Source: Acidobacteriota bacterium (GTDB taxonomy: Bacteria > Acidobacteriota > Thermoanaerobaculia > Multivoradales > J023). From it: a stretch of 64,000 nucleotides of DNA. The stretch's first letter is position 1. Each line of letters begins with the position of its first letter. The stretch spans positions 1 to 64,000 of the forward strand of contig JAJCXO010000023.1 in assembly GCA_029263395.1 (NCBI GenBank), given 5' to 3'. Below the pieces are notes generated by a model. It saw nothing but the letters and a program-made list of their open reading frames with translations, did no database searches and had not been told where the DNA came from. Shown here piece after piece: positions 7,970 through 16,989 of the stretch. A program made the translations under genes and the position numbers.

Positions 7970-8965
7970 TCAGGAACGGTTGACGTCGAATTGAAAAACG
8001 TCGGGCCGTGAGTAGTGACCGGAGACATCGAGCGTCATGGCTTCACGGTCAACCGCGGTCGGGTCGATTTGTGCAACCAACAGTTCCTCACGGTCGAACA
8101 CGGGTTCCACGACATATTGCCCATCCGGACCGATCACCGCACTGCCACCGCGGAGGGCCAGAGTTCCGTCGTCGAATCCATCCGCCCTGGACAACGTTTG
8201 GGGCAAATCTTTGGCCTCGATGATCTGCCCCACCGCCAAGACGAAACAGCGCCCCTCCAAGGCATAGTGCCGACTGGCCAACTGATGTTTGTCATGGACA
8301 GTCGGCCAGACTGCGATGTGAATCAACTCCCCCGAATCATGGAGTGCCTGGCGTGCCAGTGGCATCCAGTGTTCCCAACACACCAAGCCACCGACGCGAC
8401 CGACCGCCGTATCCACCGCTTGCAAACCACGCGGGTCGCCGGGCCCCCAGATCACCCGTTCGGTATAGGTCGGCACCAGCTTACGATGATGATTGGCCAG
8501 CCGACCGTCGGCGTCGAAGGTGAGCAACGAGTTGTACAACGTCCGATTACCCGGCCCGGTGTTCACTCGCTCCGAGAGACCGATGATCAGGACCATGTTG
8601 TTGTCTTTTGCAATGGTCGCCAACCGCTCGGTGATCGGCCCAGGGACAACCACCGATGCCGTCCGGTACCTCGCAAACAAGTCCTTCGTCGGCTCGGAGT
8701 CCCACAGAAACGCTCCCGGGCAAGCGTCGATCCAAGCCGGATAACCGGGAATGGACGTTTCTCCGGTCGCCAGGATCGAAGCACCGGACTGACGAGCGTC
8801 GGACGCGGCATCAGCAAGCTTGTCGAGCGTAGCCGAAAGCTCAGTGGGTTCCGGGCGAAGCTGTGCAATCGCCACCGTCAGCGGTTGGTCAGCTGGCAGG
8901 CGGTCCGACGCGGTCTCACCCTCCTCAGATCTATCACCGTCACCGCGCTGCTCGGACTTCCTCAT
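7970..8965 (-). CDS. Nitrilase (branch 1 carbon-nitrogen hydrolase)
   Basis: The 331-residue protein carries the complete nitrilase triad: Glu69 in 'TGETSIPGYPAW', Lys162 in 'HHRKLVPTYTERVIWG' and Cys196 in 'GGLVCWEHWMPLARQ'. The Cys-Trp-Glu-His context and the 'TYTERVIWG' stretch are specific to true nitrilases (EC 3.5.5.1), which turn nitriles into carboxylic acid and ammonia, rather than amidases. It is cytoplasmic with no signal peptide. The first 25 residues are polar and could be a start-site artefact. No aldoxime dehydratase or nitrile-related partner is adjacent, so the substrate is open. Confidence 0.85.
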   Translation of the reverse strand: MRKSEQRGDGDRSEEGETASDRLPADQPLTVAIAQLRPEPTELSATLDKLADAASDARQSGASILATGETSIPGYPAWIDACPGAFLWDSEPTKDLFARYRTASVVVPGPITERLATIAKDNNMVLIIGLSERVNTGPGNRTLYNSLLTFDADGRLANHHRKLVPTYTERVIWGPGDPRGLQAVDTAVGRVGGLVCWEHWMPLARQALHDSGELIHIAVWPTVHDKHQLASRHYALEGRCFVLAVGQIIEAKDLPQTLSRADGFDDGTLALRGGSAVIGPDGQYVVEPVFDREELLVAQIDPTAVDREAMTLDVSGHYSRPDVFQFDVNRS

Positions 8966-9446
8966 TCCATCTCTCCCAATCTTGGGTTAGGTCGACTGCC
9001 AGGGCTCGGTCTGCCAGGCTTGATCTGCTGCCAGGGTTACGGTCCACTCACTGGCTTCGGATCCATCAATCAAGTTTGGATCTACCGCCTAGGCCAAGTC
9101 AACAGACGAGACGCCTCCGCAGACGGGGCAGCCCCGCGGACGAGGCATCACCGCGAGCCAATCCGGCCACCGACAGGTCAGCCGACAGAGTTCAAGTCCA
9201 CTGACAATTGAACTCGCAATCGGCATGGCCGCGGCTGCGGCAACGTCGCAGCACAACGCTCACTTCCGCGCCCCCGACAAGAGCAGGTTTTTCCCATGCT
9301 GCCTCTGCTATGCCTGTAGCGGCGAGCAGGTCCGCCAGCGCGAGGCGCATGAACAAATCCTCCGTCAATTGAAACTCCTAGGCAGTCATTCCCGTTGTTC
9401 CTAGTGAACACTGAAAGTACTGCCCCCACCACTGCAGGAGACCTCG
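8966..9446. other. Divergent regulatory region
   Basis: This 481-base gap lies between the leftward nitrilase and the rightward permease and should hold both promoters. Three direct copies of CTGCCAGG occur at 8996, 9011 and 9028, close upstream of the nitrilase start, and might be regulator binding sites. No believable gene is present. Confidence 0.4.
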
Positions 9447-11894
9447 ATGGATGCCTTTTCGCGCGAGCTTCGATACGCCTACCGAATGTTGATGAAAAAT
9501 CCCGGTTCGAGCGCCGTCGCGGTGATCGCCATGGCCCTCGGTATCGGCTTGACGGTTTCGATGTACGCGATCATCGACGGCGTCTTTCTCGGTGGCTTGC
9601 CGTTTGAGGAGTCGGAGCGTCTGATGCATCTCGAGCGCAATAACCTGTCTCGCGACGTCGAGAGCATGGAGGTCTCGCGGCACGATTTTGAGGACTGGCA
9701 GAAACAGCAGCAGAGTTTTGAAGCGCTTGCAGGCTTCACTAGCGGCACTTTCAACCTGGCCGATGATGGCCTACCGGAACGCTACGACGGCAGCTGGATT
9801 TCGCCAGGTTTTCTAGACATGTTGCGGGTGAAACCCGTCATTGGCCGAGGTTTCGAACCGGCGGATGCCGTACTCGACGCGCCCCCGGTACTGCTGTTGA
9901 GCCACCAGGTGTGGCAACGACGGTATGCCGGCAGCAACGAGGTCGTCGGCCAGATCGTCCGGCTCAATTCCAAACCGACAACCATTATCGGCGTGCTGCC
10001 GGAAGGCTTCAACTTCCCGGTCACAGAAGAGCTCTGGATGCCTCTGATCTTAGAGACCGAAACCCTGGCCCGCGAAGAGGGTACTACCCTAGAGGTTTTC
10101 GGACGACTGCGTGACGGCGTCTCGATCGACGAAGCTGCGGTCGAGATGGCAACCATCGCACAGCGCTTGGAGCAACAATATCCCGAGACCAACGAAGGTG
10201 TCAGCGCGGTGGTACAACCCTACCTCGACGAGTTCATCGACGACGATACCAGGGTATTGCTCGGGGTGATGTTCGTGGCGGTGCTGATGGTGCTGCTGAT
10301 CGCCTGCTTCAACGTCGCCAATCTGTTGATCGGTCGCGCCGCGGTCCGTACCCGTGAATTGGCGATCCGTTCGGCCTTGGGCTCAGGTCGCGCGCGGGCG
10401 ATTTTTCAGGTGCTCGCCGAAGCTGGACTGCTGGCGCTGCTTGGCGCGGTGTTCGGGATCGGCTTGGCTCATGCTGGACTGAAGGCCTTCGACCGGGCGC
10501 TGGCCCAAACCGACCCGCCGTTTTGGATGCAATTTTCAGTCAGCGGCAAAGTGCTGCTGGTGACCCTGGCCGCGACTATTGGCGCGGCGCTGGTCGCCGG
10601 TCTGATCCCGGCGATTCAAGCGTCGCGGACCAATGTTGGCCTGGTGCTGTCCGATACCAGTCGCGGCTCCACCAGCTTCCGTCTGGGACGCATCAGCCGG
10701 GCCATGGTCATCGCCGAAGTCGCCATCTCGTTTGCATTGCTGGTTGGTGCGGCACTCACCGTGCGCAGTGTACTGGCCGTCAATAGCTACGATTTACACT
10801 TCGACCCCGATCACCTGTTGACCGCCCGTATGGGGCTGTTCGAAGGCGACTACCCCGAAGAGCAGGACTGGGTGGCGTTTTATGAACAGCTGCAGGAAAA
10901 AGTCGCCAGTAAAGCTGCGGTCGCTTCTGCTGCGATCGGCACTGTCGTCCCCACCGAAACCGAAATCGGTTCGGGTGGCACCCGCTTCGAGCGTCCCGGT
11001 GAGGCTTATGAGAAGCCGTGGGACATGCCGTTCGCCCGCTGGTCGGTGGTTAGCCCGAACTATTGGCAAACACTCGGCGTCGAGCTGCTGGCGGGGCGCG
11101 ACTTCACGACGGCCGATCGCGAAGGGGCGCCGGCGGTGGTCATCGTCAACGAAGCCTTTGCGCAACAGGAATGGCCAGGGGAAAATCCGATTGGCCAACG
11201 CGTCAATGTTTACCTGGGTGAGGAGAAAGAAGCCGAGAGCGACGAGGCTGGATGGATGGAGGTCATCGGGGTCGCCCCGGATCTGCGCTTCGCCGATTTC
11301 GACAACGAAGAAGACCAACAAGGTCTTTATGTTCCGCTGGCGCAAAATCCCGTCCGCTTTGCCTGGATCATCGTCGAAACCCACGGTGAGCCCAACAGCT
11401 TCGTCGATCCGCTGCGTCATACGGTACTCGAGCTCGACGCTGGGTTACCGCTGTACTTCGTACGTTCGATGAATCAAGTGCTGGATCGGACGATGTTCTT
11501 CCCCAACATGCTGTGGGTGTTGTTCACCACCTTTGGCGCCGTCGCAATCCTGCTCGCCGCCCTTGGCCTATACGGCGTGGTCGCCTTTGGCGTCAGCCAA
11601 CGCATCCAGGAGATTGGAGTTCGCCTGGCCTTCGGAGCCCAGACGCACGAGATTCTGCGCATGGTGCTGAAACAAGGCATGAGCAAGGTTGCGATCGGCC
11701 TGGTGATCGGCCTCGCCCTGGCGGCGCCGCTGGCTTGGTTTCTAGGTTCGGTGCTCTTCCAGGTTGAGCCGGCGGACCCGGTCACCTTCCTGGTGGTTCC
11801 AGCTCTGCTGGCGGGAATTGCTGTTTTGGCGTGTCTATTACCAGCACGCCGTGCCGCAACGGTCGATCCGTTGCGTGCGCTGCACTACGAGTAG
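9447..11894 (+). CDS. ADOP-type ABC transporter permease (MacB/FtsX duplicated)
   Basis: This is an 815-residue membrane protein with two repeats of the MacB periplasmic core plus FtsX permease unit. The N-terminus (FSRELRYAYRMLMKNPG) and first transmembrane helix are typical. A long periplasmic part follows, then a triple-helix block with 'FNVANLLIGRAAVRTRELAI', then a second periplasmic part and a final block with 'LGLYGVVAFGVSQRIQEIGV'. The C-terminus 'PARRAATVDPLRALHYE' is characteristic. The acidobacterial duplicated orphan permease family normally lacks an adjacent ATPase, as here. The start ATG follows a GCAGGAG site. Export of a macrolide-like compound, lipid or peptide is assumed from the family only. 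Confidence 0.9.
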   Translation: MDAFSRELRYAYRMLMKNPGSSAVAVIAMALGIGLTVSMYAIIDGVFLGGLPFEESERLMHLERNNLSRDVESMEVSRHDFEDWQKQQQSFEALAGFTSGTFNLADDGLPERYDGSWISPGFLDMLRVKPVIGRGFEPADAVLDAPPVLLLSHQVWQRRYAGSNEVVGQIVRLNSKPTTIIGVLPEGFNFPVTEELWMPLILETETLAREEGTTLEVFGRLRDGVSIDEAAVEMATIAQRLEQQYPETNEGVSAVVQPYLDEFIDDDTRVLLGVMFVAVLMVLLIACFNVANLLIGRAAVRTRELAIRSALGSGRARAIFQVLAEAGLLALLGAVFGIGLAHAGLKAFDRALAQTDPPFWMQFSVSGKVLLVTLAATIGAALVAGLIPAIQASRTNVGLVLSDTSRGSTSFRLGRISRAMVIAEVAISFALLVGAALTVRSVLAVNSYDLHFDPDHLLTARMGLFEGDYPEEQDWVAFYEQLQEKVASKAAVASAAIGTVVPTETEIGSGGTRFERPGEAYEKPWDMPFARWSVVSPNYWQTLGVELLAGRDFTTADREGAPAVVIVNEAFAQQEWPGENPIGQRVNVYLGEEKEAESDEAGWMEVIGVAPDLRFADFDNEEDQQGLYVPLAQNPVRFAWIIVETHGEPNSFVDPLRHTVLELDAGLPLYFVRSMNQVLDRTMFFPNMLWVLFTTFGAVAILLAALGLYGVVAFGVSQRIQEIGVRLAFGAQTHEILRMVLKQGMSKVAIGLVIGLALAAPLAWFLGSVLFQVEPADPVTFLVVPALLAGIAVLACLLPARRAATVDPLRALHYE

Positions 11895-12054
11895 CAACTG
11901 AGTTCCCTGGCTGAGCTTCCTCCAGGCTGAGCTTCCTGGCTGAGCTCCCGGCGGCGGCTGCCTGGCGGCGGTTACAATGGCATGGCTCGCAGGCAAACTA
12001 GCCTGGCGCCATGCCTGCCTGTCCGTCCCCATCCGTCATCGAAGGAGCCCTAGT

Positions 12055-13830
12055 ATGCAGCGCGTCTCACACCTTGGCCTGTGGATCGTTCTCTTCGTCT
12101 TGGTTGCTTGCTCTAGCCAAGATTCAGCAACCTCCTCCGATGCCAACGTCCAGTTGCAGGCACTATTCGAGCGCGAGTGGGACTTCCGAACCCGTGAGGA
12201 TCCCCTCCTTGCAACCTCGGTTGGGCGCCACGAGTTCAACCATCTGCTGCCTTCGGTCACCATAGGCGACTTCGAACGGCGGGTAGCGCGCTGGCGCGAG
12301 CTGTTGACCGAGCTCGACGCGATCGATCACTCCCAACTCGACGCGTCGAACCAGGTCAGCGCCGATATCTTTCGAAGTCAACTCGAGAACTTCATCGAAG
12401 ACTTCGAGTATGGCGCGTATCAAATCCCGCTGACCGTCGATGGCGGTTTCCACATTGCCTTCGCTCGTCTGCCGGCCAGTGTACCCCTCCGTACCCGCCT
12501 GGACTACGAGAACTACATCGCCCGTCTCGAGGCCTTTCCGACCTACGTCGAACAGCATATCGAGCATCTACGGGCTGGCCTGGAACGCGGAATGACCCTA
12601 TCGCGGGTGGTACTCGAGGGTTATGAGGTCACGATCGAGTCCCATGTCGTCGACGATCCCAGCACCAGCCTGTTTTATCGTCCGTTCGAACGCTTCCCCG
12701 ACACTGTGCCGGAAGATGCTCGAGACGGCCTGCGGGAAATGGGCACCCGAGCCATCCAGGAACAAGTGGTCACGGGCTACCGCAATTTCCTCGACTTCAT
12801 GATGAACGAGTACATCCCCGGCGCTCGCACCACCCTCGGCGCGTCTGAGCTGCCGGACGGGGATGCCTATTATGCCCAGCGCATCCGCACCTTCACGACC
12901 CTCGATCTGAGCGCCGACGAGATCCATCAGTTGGGTCTCGAAGAGGTTGCCCGGATCCGTGCCGAGATGCTGGAAATCATCGAACAAGTCAACTTCGAGG
13001 GCAGCTTTACCGACTTCTTGACGTTTCTGCGCACCGATCCGAGGTTCTATGCCACGTCTCCCGAGGAGCTGCTCAAGGAAGCCGCGTACATCGCCAAAAC
13101 CATGGACGGCAAGCTGCCAGCGCTGTTCGGAACCCTGCCACGGCTACCCTACAGCGTGGCCCCGGTGCCTGATCACCTCGCACCCAAGTACACCACCGGC
13201 CGCTATGTCGGCGCACCGGTGGGCGGTACTCAGCCGGGCTACTATTGGGTCAACACCTACGCGCTCGAGAACCGCCCTCTGTACGTGCTGACCGCCCTCA
13301 CCTTGCACGAAGCGGTCCCCGGTCATCACCTCCAAATCTCGCTGTCCCAGGAGCTCGAGGATCTACCACCGTTCCGGCGGCATTCCTATTTATCGGCGTT
13401 CGGTGAAGGTTGGGGCCTGTATTCCGAATGGTTGGGTTTGGAAGCTGGCCTTTATGAAGACCCATATCGCAATTTTGGTCGCCTGACTTATGAGATGTGG
13501 CGCGCCTGTCGCCTGGTCGTCGACACTGGCCTCCATGCCAAGGGCTGGACGCATCAACAAACCCTCGACTACATGGCCAGCAACACCGCACTATCGCTGC
13601 ACGAAATCCGCACAGAAACCGACCGCTACATCTCCTGGCCAGGTCAGGCCTTGGCCTACAAAATTGGCGAGCTCAAGATCAAGGAGCTGCGACGCGAGGC
13701 CGAGGCCAAGCTCGGCGATCGCTTCGATGTCCGTGAGTTCCACGACACCGTGCTGAAACATGGCTCGGTGCCGCTGCAAGTATTGGAGACTGTGGTGCGG
13801 AGCTACATCGACCGCGTCGCGGGTTCATAA
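12055..13830 (+). CDS. DUF885-family metallopeptidase-like lipoprotein
   Basis: The 591-residue product has a lipoprotein signal (MQRVSHLGLWIVLFVLVAC, lipid Cys19) and then the DUF885 fold. The zinc motif HEAVPGHH lies at residues 418-425 and the conserved downstream 'GEGWGLYSEWLG' and 'RLVVDTGLHAKGW' are present. Family members are zincin-type peptidases whose substrates are mostly unknown. The ATG at 12055 is preferred over 11977 because AAGGAG lies just upstream and the lipobox then sits at the right distance. It follows the permease by 160 bases. Confidence 0.85.
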   Translation: MQRVSHLGLWIVLFVLVACSSQDSATSSDANVQLQALFEREWDFRTREDPLLATSVGRHEFNHLLPSVTIGDFERRVARWRELLTELDAIDHSQLDASNQVSADIFRSQLENFIEDFEYGAYQIPLTVDGGFHIAFARLPASVPLRTRLDYENYIARLEAFPTYVEQHIEHLRAGLERGMTLSRVVLEGYEVTIESHVVDDPSTSLFYRPFERFPDTVPEDARDGLREMGTRAIQEQVVTGYRNFLDFMMNEYIPGARTTLGASELPDGDAYYAQRIRTFTTLDLSADEIHQLGLEEVARIRAEMLEIIEQVNFEGSFTDFLTFLRTDPRFYATSPEELLKEAAYIAKTMDGKLPALFGTLPRLPYSVAPVPDHLAPKYTTGRYVGAPVGGTQPGYYWVNTYALENRPLYVLTALTLHEAVPGHHLQISLSQELEDLPPFRRHSYLSAFGEGWGLYSEWLGLEAGLYEDPYRNFGRLTYEMWRACRLVVDTGLHAKGWTHQQTLDYMASNTALSLHEIRTETDRYISWPGQALAYKIGELKIKELRREAEAKLGDRFDVREFHDTVLKHGSVPLQVLETVVRSYIDRVAGS

Positions 13831-13854
13831 AGCCATCAACTTACCAGCCCGTCT

Positions 13855-14080
13855 GATTAGATCCCATCCAATAACACGCCGAGAGCTCGGTCGGCCTTGT
13901 GGGCTACGCCGCAGCTCCAGAACTCGCCGGATCTGTTACGAGAAGCCTAAGCCCTTTTGGTGCCATCGGATAAGAGATGCGAACAGGTGCGAAGCTTAAA
14001 CATGCTCGCTGCTTGCTCGCTCCACAAGACCTCCCTCGCTGAGCCGAAAATGGCAAAACGAGACGGGATCCAACTAAAGT
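13855..14080 (+). repeat. Structured inverted-arm repeat, copy B
   Basis: This is the partner of 7736-7964 in opposite orientation. Arms nest correctly around the centre: outer GATCCC (13860-13865) with GGGATC (14065-14070), then CTCGGT (13886-13891) with the wobble-compatible GCTGAG (14038-14043), then CTTGTGG (13896-13902) with CCACAAG (14022-14028). The copy starts 24 bases after the DUF885 stop codon and ends 40 bases before the stop of the oppositely read aminopeptidase. A distant partial resemblance to one end (TAGATCGCATCCAATAC) is seen at about 32132-32148. Confidence 0.7.
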
Positions 14081-14119
14081 TCGGTCTCACTGGCGACTGT
14101 TCTCACGAACAGACCGGTC

Positions 14120-16768
14120 TCATTGAACAGGCGCATCACCGGTCAGATAGCGGGCCACTGCTGCTCCCTCACGGTCGCGAAGTGACACGCAGTCGTGGAC
14201 CTGCTCCGCAACTTGCTTGACCTGCTTCATGGCATGCGGGCCGTGGTCAGCAAAAAACTTCTTGGCATGCTCGAGGCGCTCTAGCGAACATCCGCCTGCA
14301 AAACGGGGCAGGAAGCCAATAAACATCGGCGGCATACGGCTGGACAAGGCCTCCAAGTTCTCGATCAACCACCGATAGGTGGTCTCGCGGCCAGCAGCAG
14401 TTGCGGCGATCGTACGACTGGGGACAATCAACTCGTTGGGGCGTAACTCCCCATGCAAAGCGTAACTCAATGCCATCTGTTGGATCTCGGGGGTCCGGAA
14501 GGACCCGAGGGCCGAGAGAAAGAGACGGCGGCCAACCGGCGACTCTGCGGCCTCCAGTCGACGGACATATGTATCGAAGCGTTTGCGATCACCATCGATC
14601 GCCGCCAATTGCAGGGCGACTCCGGCCAGCGCAGGATCGATCGAGGATGGATCTTTCATGAAACTGTCCGCCATGGCGCTGGCTGCAGCCAAGACTTCTG
14701 GGTCGCGACCTTCACGCCCCAGCCAGTCATAAAGCGTCGGTCGTACCAAGGAGACCGCTTCCGATTCGCCCGCAACCTTCTGCATGCCGAAACGATCAAA
14801 CGCCGGCCGTAGAGTCCGTCGCACATAACCGGCAAACGCGTCCTCGAGATCAACCGGCACCAACGCACCTTTGACCCGTTGCAAGGCTCCCACCAACGAG
14901 CTGATGACCAGAGGCTCGGCATCGTCCGCCAACTCCCCGAGCACTCCGAGGTATTGATCACCATGGATCGAGCCGGCGTCGAGCAACGCCGAAACGTTGC
15001 CGATCAGCTCGACGCGCTCCCGCGGCGTCAGCACCGAGCTGGCATCGGCGGCGAGAGCTCGCAGCGGCGCCGCCGGCAGCCGCCACCGGTAATAACCGTC
15101 GGCGGAACCGTTGGGAAACAGCCAAGCCGGCGCATCATCCCCCAAGTCGACAACCTGGACCGCAGAGTCGAGCAGCACGGTGGTTTGCTCGATACCATCA
15201 GCCGTTGGATACTTGAGAGTGACCGGGATTTTCCAGGTTTTGTCAGGGCTCGGGGAGCCATGGTTCCGGAACCGCTGCTGAGTGAGACGAATCCGGCCGC
15301 CCTCTAGCACTTCGATATCGATCAACGGAAACCCAGGCTGATCGGTGAAGGTTGCCATCGCGGCAGACGTTTGTTTGCCCGAAGCCTTGTCGAGGGCACG
15401 CCACAGGTCAGCAGCCACCGCATTCTTCCAGGCATGCTCGTTGATGTAGTCCACAACACCGCGGCGAAATACGTCGGGTCCAAGCCACTGTTCGAACATG
15501 CTGAGCACGGCCCGGCCCTTTTGATAGGTCAGGCCAAGTCCGTCCAGTAGATTCTTCGCCGAATCGACCGGCTTGCGGATCGCCCGGGTGGTCGACCGTG
15601 CGTCTTGCCGCAGCACCCCCTGGGCCCGCTCCACGGCACTGACATCGAGTCCAAATTGGGGCCAAACCTGGTGCACCACCTTGTCGCCCATCCAGGTGGC
15701 AAACGCTTCGTTGAGCCATAAGTCGTCCCACCACTCCATCGTCACCAGATCCCCGAACCACATGTGAGCCAACTCGTGCGCGATGACGCCGGCCTGGCGG
15801 CGACGCTGGCTGACCGAGGCGGAGTTTGCATCGAGCAACAGGATTCGGTCGGCATAGGTCACGGCGCCAGGGTTCTCCATCGCACCTGGCCAGAATTCCG
15901 GCAGGGCCAGGAAGTCGAGTTTGGCGTAGGGGTAAGGGCGGCCGAAGTACTCTTCGAGTGCCTTCAAGATCGCTGGCGTCGCCTCCCTGGCGAGTTGAGT
16001 CAGATGGCTCTGGCCTTGTACGGTGATCAATCGCCCAGGAACACCCAAACCCGGCATCGGTACCGCTTCGAGGGGACCAGCGGCAACCGCCAGCAGATAA
16101 CTTGGCAGGGGCGGGGTCTTGTGGAATACCGTGGTGCGCCAGCCGTCGGCGACGGTCGCCTCGAGCTCCGGGGTGTTGGTGATCGCCAGGTGAGCTTCGG
16201 GGACTTTCAGCGTCATCTGATAGGGGAACTTGAACCGGGGCTCGTCCCAACAGGGGAAGGCTTCGCGAGCGTCGTCGGCCTGAAACTGACTGAAGACATA
16301 GCCGACACCATCTTTTTCCATGCGATAGAGGCTGATCGCAGTGGTATCGAACGGATTGGTGAAGTCGATCCCCAGAGAATAAGCCCCTGGCACCAACGGC
16401 TCATCGGCAGTAACCCGCACCACTTCGTCGCTTTCAGCCTCGTGGCGCACGGCGACTTCGCCAGTCGCCGAACGCAGGACCAACTTGCCCAAGGTGAGAC
16501 CCTCGGAGTGCAACCGAAAATGATCGGTGGCACGCTGCACGTCGAGCTCGATGCGAACCGAACCGCGGTAGTCGCTTTGCCCGGCATCAATCTCGAGTTC
16601 GATCGCCTGGAACGTCGGGATCACATCATCCCCCAGACGAAAATCGGCGACAGCTGACATTGGCAGCAGCGCTGAGGCAACGGCAATCAACAAGCTCCGC
16701 CACAGACAGGTCTGGCTGGCAGTGCTCCGCCACAAGCTGGGTACGAAGGACTCGGCCACAAGATGCAT
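14120..16768 (-). CDS. M1-family aminopeptidase
   Basis: The protein has 882 residues with the full gluzincin M1 signature: GAMEN at 295-299, HELAH at 331-335 and the third zinc ligand Glu354 in 'WLNEAFATW'. A hydrophobic segment near residues 25-42 ending in SAVADF is a signal peptide, so it works in the periplasm or outside. The remainder fits the M1 layout of beta saddle, catalytic domain and an ERAP1-like helical C-terminal domain. An AGGAG site precedes the ATG by seven bases. It should trim N-terminal residues from peptides. Another exported peptidase-like gene (DUF885) is read toward it from the other side. Confidence 0.92.
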   Translation of the reverse strand: MHLVAESFVPSLWRSTASQTCLWRSLLIAVASALLPMSAVADFRLGDDVIPTFQAIELEIDAGQSDYRGSVRIELDVQRATDHFRLHSEGLTLGKLVLRSATGEVAVRHEAESDEVVRVTADEPLVPGAYSLGIDFTNPFDTTAISLYRMEKDGVGYVFSQFQADDAREAFPCWDEPRFKFPYQMTLKVPEAHLAITNTPELEATVADGWRTTVFHKTPPLPSYLLAVAAGPLEAVPMPGLGVPGRLITVQGQSHLTQLAREATPAILKALEEYFGRPYPYAKLDFLALPEFWPGAMENPGAVTYADRILLLDANSASVSQRRRQAGVIAHELAHMWFGDLVTMEWWDDLWLNEAFATWMGDKVVHQVWPQFGLDVSAVERAQGVLRQDARSTTRAIRKPVDSAKNLLDGLGLTYQKGRAVLSMFEQWLGPDVFRRGVVDYINEHAWKNAVAADLWRALDKASGKQTSAAMATFTDQPGFPLIDIEVLEGGRIRLTQQRFRNHGSPSPDKTWKIPVTLKYPTADGIEQTTVLLDSAVQVVDLGDDAPAWLFPNGSADGYYRWRLPAAPLRALAADASSVLTPRERVELIGNVSALLDAGSIHGDQYLGVLGELADDAEPLVISSLVGALQRVKGALVPVDLEDAFAGYVRRTLRPAFDRFGMQKVAGESEAVSLVRPTLYDWLGREGRDPEVLAAASAMADSFMKDPSSIDPALAGVALQLAAIDGDRKRFDTYVRRLEAAESPVGRRLFLSALGSFRTPEIQQMALSYALHGELRPNELIVPSRTIAATAAGRETTYRWLIENLEALSSRMPPMFIGFLPRFAGGCSLERLEHAKKFFADHGPHAMKQVKQVAEQVHDCVSLRDREGAAVARYLTGDAPVQ

Positions 16769-16989
16769 AGTACGCTCCTAAAGTCTGGACTGGGGACGGA
16801 CGAACAGACCATGGTCTATCGAAGACCGCCATTTTGCAAGCGCGAACACACTCGCTCCATGATCTCTCCATGGTCGCTCCACAAAACTGCGGTCGAGCGA
16901 GTGTCCAAGACCCATACGAGTCGACGTTATAATCGTAGGTATCAGCCGTAGGCACCTGCACCCTCCAGAGCATCGACGAGAGGATCCGC
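16769..16989 (+). promoter_or_regulatory. Divergent promoter region upstream of the three-gene operon
   Basis: A TATAAT hexamer lies at 16928-16933, about 57 bases before the start of the asparagine-synthetase-like gene, a fair -10 box although no good -35 is seen. A perfect 12-bp palindrome AGACCATGGTCT lies near 16806-16817, with a second CCATGGTC about 60 bases further on. These could be an operator pair serving the divergent genes. No reading frame is supported here. Confidence 0.35.

Noticed and set aside
8015-9211. A 398-codon open frame on the plus strand opposite the nitrilase
   Set aside because: The nitrilase triad on the minus strand is unmistakable; this frame has no motif.
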